Positions 59,511 to 64,000 of a stretch of DNA of 64,000 nt are shown piece after piece. The stretch comes from Spinacia oleracea (lineage: Eukaryota; Streptophyta; Magnoliopsida; Caryophyllales; Amaranthaceae), in the NCBI RefSeq assembly GCF_020520425.1, contig NC_079492.1, positions 114,239,157-114,303,156 of the forward strand, given 5' to 3'. Both the position numbers and the translations under genes were made by a program. Positions within the stretch are counted from its first letter, which is position 1; every line of letters starts with the position of its first letter. Below the pieces are notes generated by a model. That model worked only from the letters and a program-made list of their open reading frames with translations, was not told the DNA's origin and searched no databases.

Positions 59511-60551
59511 TGTTCAAAACAGGAAAGCAAATAATTTTAAGGGTATATTCGGTATCAATAATTTTAAGCCAATAATGTCCTGATTTGAGGATCCAAGGGG
59601 ACATTCGATTGGAGGTCTTCTGGAAAGGGAAAGGTAATCAACTACCTTCATTCCTTTTCTTGTGGTTTGTTAGACCAATTCAATCATTCCCTTTACCCAC
59701 TTGATCCCCCAACATCCCTCTACCATGATCCCCCCCCTCCAAGGAATCACCGTAACCCCCAAACTCCTCTTCACCCAACCAATTTAACTACCACTTTGAC
59801 CGTCCTTGACCAACACACCACCACCTGTCCAAGGTCCCAACACCTGCGCCGCCCTCACCAAAACCCTCCAAAATCCGTTGAACCTACTTACAATACCGAA
59901 CCACCACCAACCACCACTCGATCTGCAGCCACCGAATCGTACAACCACCACCCAACAACCCTCTACAACCACTGAAACCATCATACCACAACCAAAACAA
60001 CCCTAATACCATCAAAATTATATTACCCAACACAAAAACCAAGCATCCAACCCCCGAAATGGACCCCAACTACCCAACGTAAACCCTAATCTCATCGGAA
60101 AACTAGATCTAAAAGAGAGATGAAAAATAGAGGAGAGATAAAGAGGCGGAAAGGGCGCGAGGCAGCAGTGGCCGGAGGCATGGGCGGCCTGTGAGGGAGT
60201 GTAATGGGCGGCGCTCGTAGGGGAGGCGATGGGTGGAAAACTCTTCTGCTTCTTCAGCGTTAAAGCGTAGTTGGTCGAAAAACGTTGAGGATGTTCCACC
60301 ATTAACGACATTTTTTAGCAAACTTAGTTCAATTTCTTAAAAGAATTACAACTCTCATAACAATGCTGGAAAACCTAGCAAAATTGCAACGAAATTAGAA
60401 TTTTGGGACGAAATCAGTGATGATTGCAGATTGAGGGAAGGGATGGTAGGAAGAATGAATTTCATTTTAATTTTTGCAAACCAAACTTGCAATAATATAG
60501 TGATTTCCTTTCCATTCTTTTCTAAACCCTTTTTTTATTCCATTTCCTTTA
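59511..60551. other. Intergenic DNA with a C-rich block
   Basis: 59690-60070 is rich in CCACCACC and has open frames on both strands from composition alone. 60080-60300 is GC-rich and leader-like on the minus strand. No product recognised. Confidence 0.4.
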
Positions 60552-60894
60552 GGCTTTATTTGGTTGGGAGGAATTGGAAGGAAAAGAAAAGAAAGCAAAG
60601 GTAAAATAAGGTTTCCTGTATTTGGTACAAATAATTATATGGGAAGTGGAGGAAATGAAAGGAATTGGAAGGAAAGCTCCTTTACAAAATTTTCACTTTC
60701 CTTTCCTTCCAAAATTGGAGGAATTCGGAAGGAAAGAGAAAATTAAAAGCTGTCATTTAGCTTTCCCTTCTCTTCCCTTCATTTCTTTCCCCTAAACCAA
60801 ACACAGGAAAATAAAACCTATTTGCCCTCCCTTTCTTTTCCCTTCCTTTCTTTTCTCTTCCTTTCCTTTACTAATAATGAACCAAATAGGGCCT
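60552..60894. mobile_element. Tourist-like MITE near the FLX promoter
   Basis: GGCTTTATTTGGTTGG at the left and AACCAAATAGGGCC at the right, with TTA on both sides (60549-60551 and 60895-60897). The interior is GGAAGG-rich left and CCTTCC-rich right. It ends about 130 bases before the FLX start codon. Confidence 0.75.
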
Positions 60895-61025
60895 TAGTCG
60901 TGTGAACCAAACGGCCCTAACCTTTTCTACCACCACCATAGGCGTGGGAAACTGGGAATCGCTTGAAATAAAAGGGGCGAAGAGCCAAGCCCACAACTGT
61001 TGACGAACCGGCGAAGGTGAGAAAG

Positions 61026-63705
61026 ATGGCCGGAAGACATCCCCTTTCGCGAGTCCCACCACCATCTCTAATCGTGTCCCACCACCGTGAAATCCAGGGT
61101 CTCCTTCTCGACCAGAAAGAAATGGTCGCAATGCACGCGGCTATCAAGCAAGAACTCGTCGCCGCCGATCTAGAGCTCCGGAAACTCTCCGCCACCGCCC
61201 GAGAAATCAGGGAGGAGAGAGAATCACAAGTTAAGGAGCTTTATGATAAATCCCTAAAACTAGAGACAGAGGTTCGCGCCATTGAAGCCCTTAATTCCGA
61301 GCATACGCAAGTAATTGGTGACATTCAGAAATTGACGGAGAGTAAAATTCAACTTGCTGCTCAATTAAAGGTTCTTGATACTGAGTTATCTGACTTATCT
61401 CGGGTTAAGATTGATGCTTCCCAAGTTCCTGTTATTCAGGCTGATGTTGATAAAATGAAGCAAGAGCTTCTAAAAGGAAGGTGTTATTGAATTGCTGTTC
61501 ATCTTACTGAATTTTAATTTCATTGTTTTTTTATTCCATTTATTTGGTTTTTTTTTTCTTCTTAATTAATTGCAAAGGGTGATTTTTATATTTTTTTGTG
61601 GAATTGGGATTTAATTTGGGGATTTCTTTAATTATAGCTATTTGCATGTGGAATTATGAAATGTTTTGATGTATTGTGTTCATAATTAATCGCTAGTCTC
61701 TTGGAGTATGCCACCCCCATCCCCTAGGACGTTAACCAACTTAGATACTTGTTTGGTACTTGGGTCACAGTATGGGATTGTAAATTTTAAATTTTTAATA
61801 GCATTACTATGATCAGTTGGCTTAGCTTACGAAAAGTGAAGTGGGTGTTATTTGGGGTTTCCTAAAAATAGATTTATGTTGGGAATGTATTCATGAAGTT
61901 GGGTTTTAAGATTTGATTGGGGTTGTCTAATATTGTTTATCTCATTGTTGTTGAATATTGGGGAATCAACAGAGCTGCAGTAGAATATGAAAAGAAGACA
62001 CGGGAAGCTAACCTTGAACTGAGTCAAGCAATGGACATGAAAATGAATTCTCTGCAACGTGATATTGATATGCTACGTGCTGAGCTTGCTAATACTGAGA
62101 AACGAGCAAGGGCAGCTGCTGCTGCTTCAAATCCAGGTATGCAGTTTCCCGAACTTCATTTCAAGTGTTTCCTACTTTTTTATGCCGTCTTAATTTCATG
62201 TTTCAAAACTTTCACCAATAGTATTTGCATATTCGATAATTTATGTATGCGTGTTTCATGTTCAGATCCTGGATACATGGGAAACTATGGAAGTCGTGGT
62301 ATGGCATATGAAGGAGGTCCTTATTCTGTTCAATATTCCATGCATCAGGTATGGCCATTATTTCCATCCATGCCTAAGAAGCTGTGTTATTACAAATATC
62401 TGAGTGATGTTATGATGCTCACAGTGTCATACTGGGAGTCACTTGAAGGTAACAGATGTGCCTTAGGAATACTGTCAGAAAGCAACTTTTAGTTTGCAAA
62501 AATTCACGGTTGATGGAAGTTTCACAAATTTTCTTGATTAGTTTAAAATATAGAAATCAAGTCAGTTTAGGTAAACTGAAATCCTAAATATGCTTTCAAC
62601 TTTCAAGGTCAGGGACCAAAAGAGGTATTGTACTGCTTTCGAGAAAACTGTTTTGGTTAGTGAACTTCCAAAAACTGAATCAATTAATCATCCGTAGATG
62701 TGTTATTGGATGGAGTATTGGATTTTATGATGCCTCATTATCCAGAAGGCCCTTTTTTCTAGCTTAGTTATTTTCAGTTTTCACCTTAGAAAAAAAAGGT
62801 AATACAGAGTAAGATAAACTTGCTATATAGGCACCCAGAAATATGATGGAAGGAATTGGGGATGATAACGTGGAAGAACATGAAGTTCGTGCTTTGCCAT
62901 GGCTAACATTGTCAATCTTTCTCAGTGAGGGAATAGAGAAGGAAGAACTGAAGTGGGTTGTTTAACTTAAAAATTAAAACAGCTAGTTAGTGGTTAACGT
63001 CAGCGGTTTCTTTGGCAAAACAGAAAATATGGTCCTTGATAAGATTCTAGTGGACAGTAATGTGGAAGTATTTTTTACCAAAGAGGGAGGTCATGCGGGG
63101 AATTTTGTTTTGGTTGTAACGTTGTTATGGGAAAAGATTTTGTGCCATCAGCTATTACTCCGTACTATCTTTAAGGTTTCTTGTGACCAGTCCATCTCAA
63201 TGTTGGTAAGGCCTTGACATATGTTTGATATTTCCTTTCCTATAGGGGCTTAGGGTACAATATGTCTTTGTCGACGGTGCTAGTTTGATAAATCTAAAGT
63301 ACTAACATGGTTAGAGCAAACCAGTAAAGCGTTGTTGAATGCCGCTTTGGCAGATCTCAATAAATCACGTTTTTTTTACTATAGCTTAAGCGAAGTTAAA
63401 AGTTAGCTGAGAACCATATTCAGATTATGATTGTATTTGCAACATCACTCAAGGGGTTTTATACTTTTATTTTGTTTTAAAAGATGAGTTCATATATTTC
63501 ATGAGAAGTACTTTGTCCTTTTCTTTTGCTGGGAATTTTTTGAGGCTCTAAGCTATTTATTCACAATAAACACTGTCTGAAGTCACAGTTTGTTCTGTTT
63601 CAGGGGCAACTAACGGCCGATAGTACTTCCTCATCTCTATATGGACGTCCACCAGGTAGTCATGGTCCATTTGACGCCCAACAGCTTCATGTGCGGAAAG
63701 GATGA
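61026..63705 (+). CDS. FLX: FLX family coiled-coil protein
   Basis: Four exons, 61026-61480, 61973-62136, 62266-62348 and 63604-63705, encode 267 residues. The N-terminus MAGRHPLSRVPPPS leads into a long heptad-rich coiled coil (~20-195) with REIQGLLLDQKEMVAMHAAI, KELYDKSLKLETEVRAIEAL, KMKQELLKGRAAVEYEKKTR and a Lys/Arg/Ala stretch. The C-terminus is Gly/Tyr-rich (YMGNYGSRGMAYEGGPYS). This is the FLC EXPRESSOR/FLX-LIKE family; Arabidopsis FLX works with FRIGIDA to raise FLC expression. Its role outside Brassicaceae is unclear. The ATG at 61026 is preferred over 61017 because family members start MAGR or MSGR. Which paralogue it is rests on position as well as sequence. Confidence 0.85.
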
Positions 63706-64000
63706 TCTATGCCTTCTCCTTTCTTTCAAGGCTACCTGCAACTCTGCAAACTTTAATTGTTGAAAATGATCTTGAAAACTGATTTTGGCTGAAACCAGAA
63801 ACAAAATAAGAGAAATATAGTTCAAGTCGGCAAGTTGCACATCCCTCAACCTCTCAGCTTAACACAGGAACAAATTTTCTGCTCCAACGATGAATTTGAT
63901 TGCCCGCCTCCGTTTGGTTTACCCCTGGATTCATGGATATGAGTAGGGGTTAGACAGCAATTTTCTGTGTTGGGATTTTACTGTATCTCAGAATTTTTCT
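63706..64000. other. 3' UTR and flank of FLX
   Basis: Presumed 3' UTR. Nothing else is seen. Confidence 0.4.

Noticed and set aside
59667-60006. Pro/Thr-rich frames of 102 and 66 codons
   Set aside because: Result of a CCACCACC-rich block, open in several frames; no domain.

Overview
The window is nuclear DNA of a flowering plant, almost certainly a eudicot. The evidence is intron-containing genes with plant-specific families (LHCII protein, UGT87 glycosyltransferase, CCT, LOB-domain and FLX proteins), a nuclear tRNA-Gly gene, and gene-sparse AT-rich DNA packed with Stowaway-type MITEs (ends CTCCCTCCGT), Helitrons, a CACTA element, Mutator-like elements and LINE tails. A Caryophyllales/Amaranthaceae source is my guess from the repeat style only.

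Eight ordinary genes were rebuilt by hand from splice sites and reading frames. They are LHCB1 (1376-2179, minus, one exon), tRNA-Gly(GCC) (3086-3156, minus), PBCP, a plastid PP2C phosphatase (3295-5646, plus, 11 exons), a UGT87A glycosyltransferase (6004-8241, minus, 2 exons), a CCT-motif CMF regulator (29357-30923, minus, 3 exons), an LBD12-like LOB-domain protein (42973-43629, minus, 2 exons), a DFO-like protein (51688-57418, minus, 5 exons) and an FLX-family coiled-coil protein (61026-63705, plus, 4 exons). PBCP, UGT87A, LBD12 and FLX are close neighbours on Arabidopsis chromosome 2 (At2g30120-At2g30170), so this looks like an ancient collinear block blown apart by transposons.

The space between genes is mostly nested mobile DNA. 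9.5-10.9 kb: a Helitron that took in a LINE tail. 12.3-19.0 kb: a CACTA element that carries gyrase B fragments in permuted order and a 171-bp satellite array, which itself holds a Mutator-type MITE. 20.6-26.3 kb: a 5.65-kb Mutator-like element with a 9-bp target duplication and palindrome-rich ends. It holds two convergent genes, a FAR1-type transposase cut just before its catalytic domain and a nine-exon gene of unknown function whose introns are all phase 2. 34.2-38.1 and 38.1-40.3 kb: two more elements whose middles are fields of one repeated AT-rich word. 45.0-46.1 kb: two foldback elements full of palindromic ATCGCCAATT words. 40.3-41.8 and 49.4-49.9 kb: further Helitrons, the first with an F-box-associated gene fragment.

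Functional links between the genes are modest. LHCB1 and PBCP both belong to PSII/LHCII function and phosphorylation, and FLX and UGT87A2 have both been tied to flowering time in Arabidopsis. The most unusual part of the window is the 20.6-26.3 kb element and its uncharacterised minus-strand gene.
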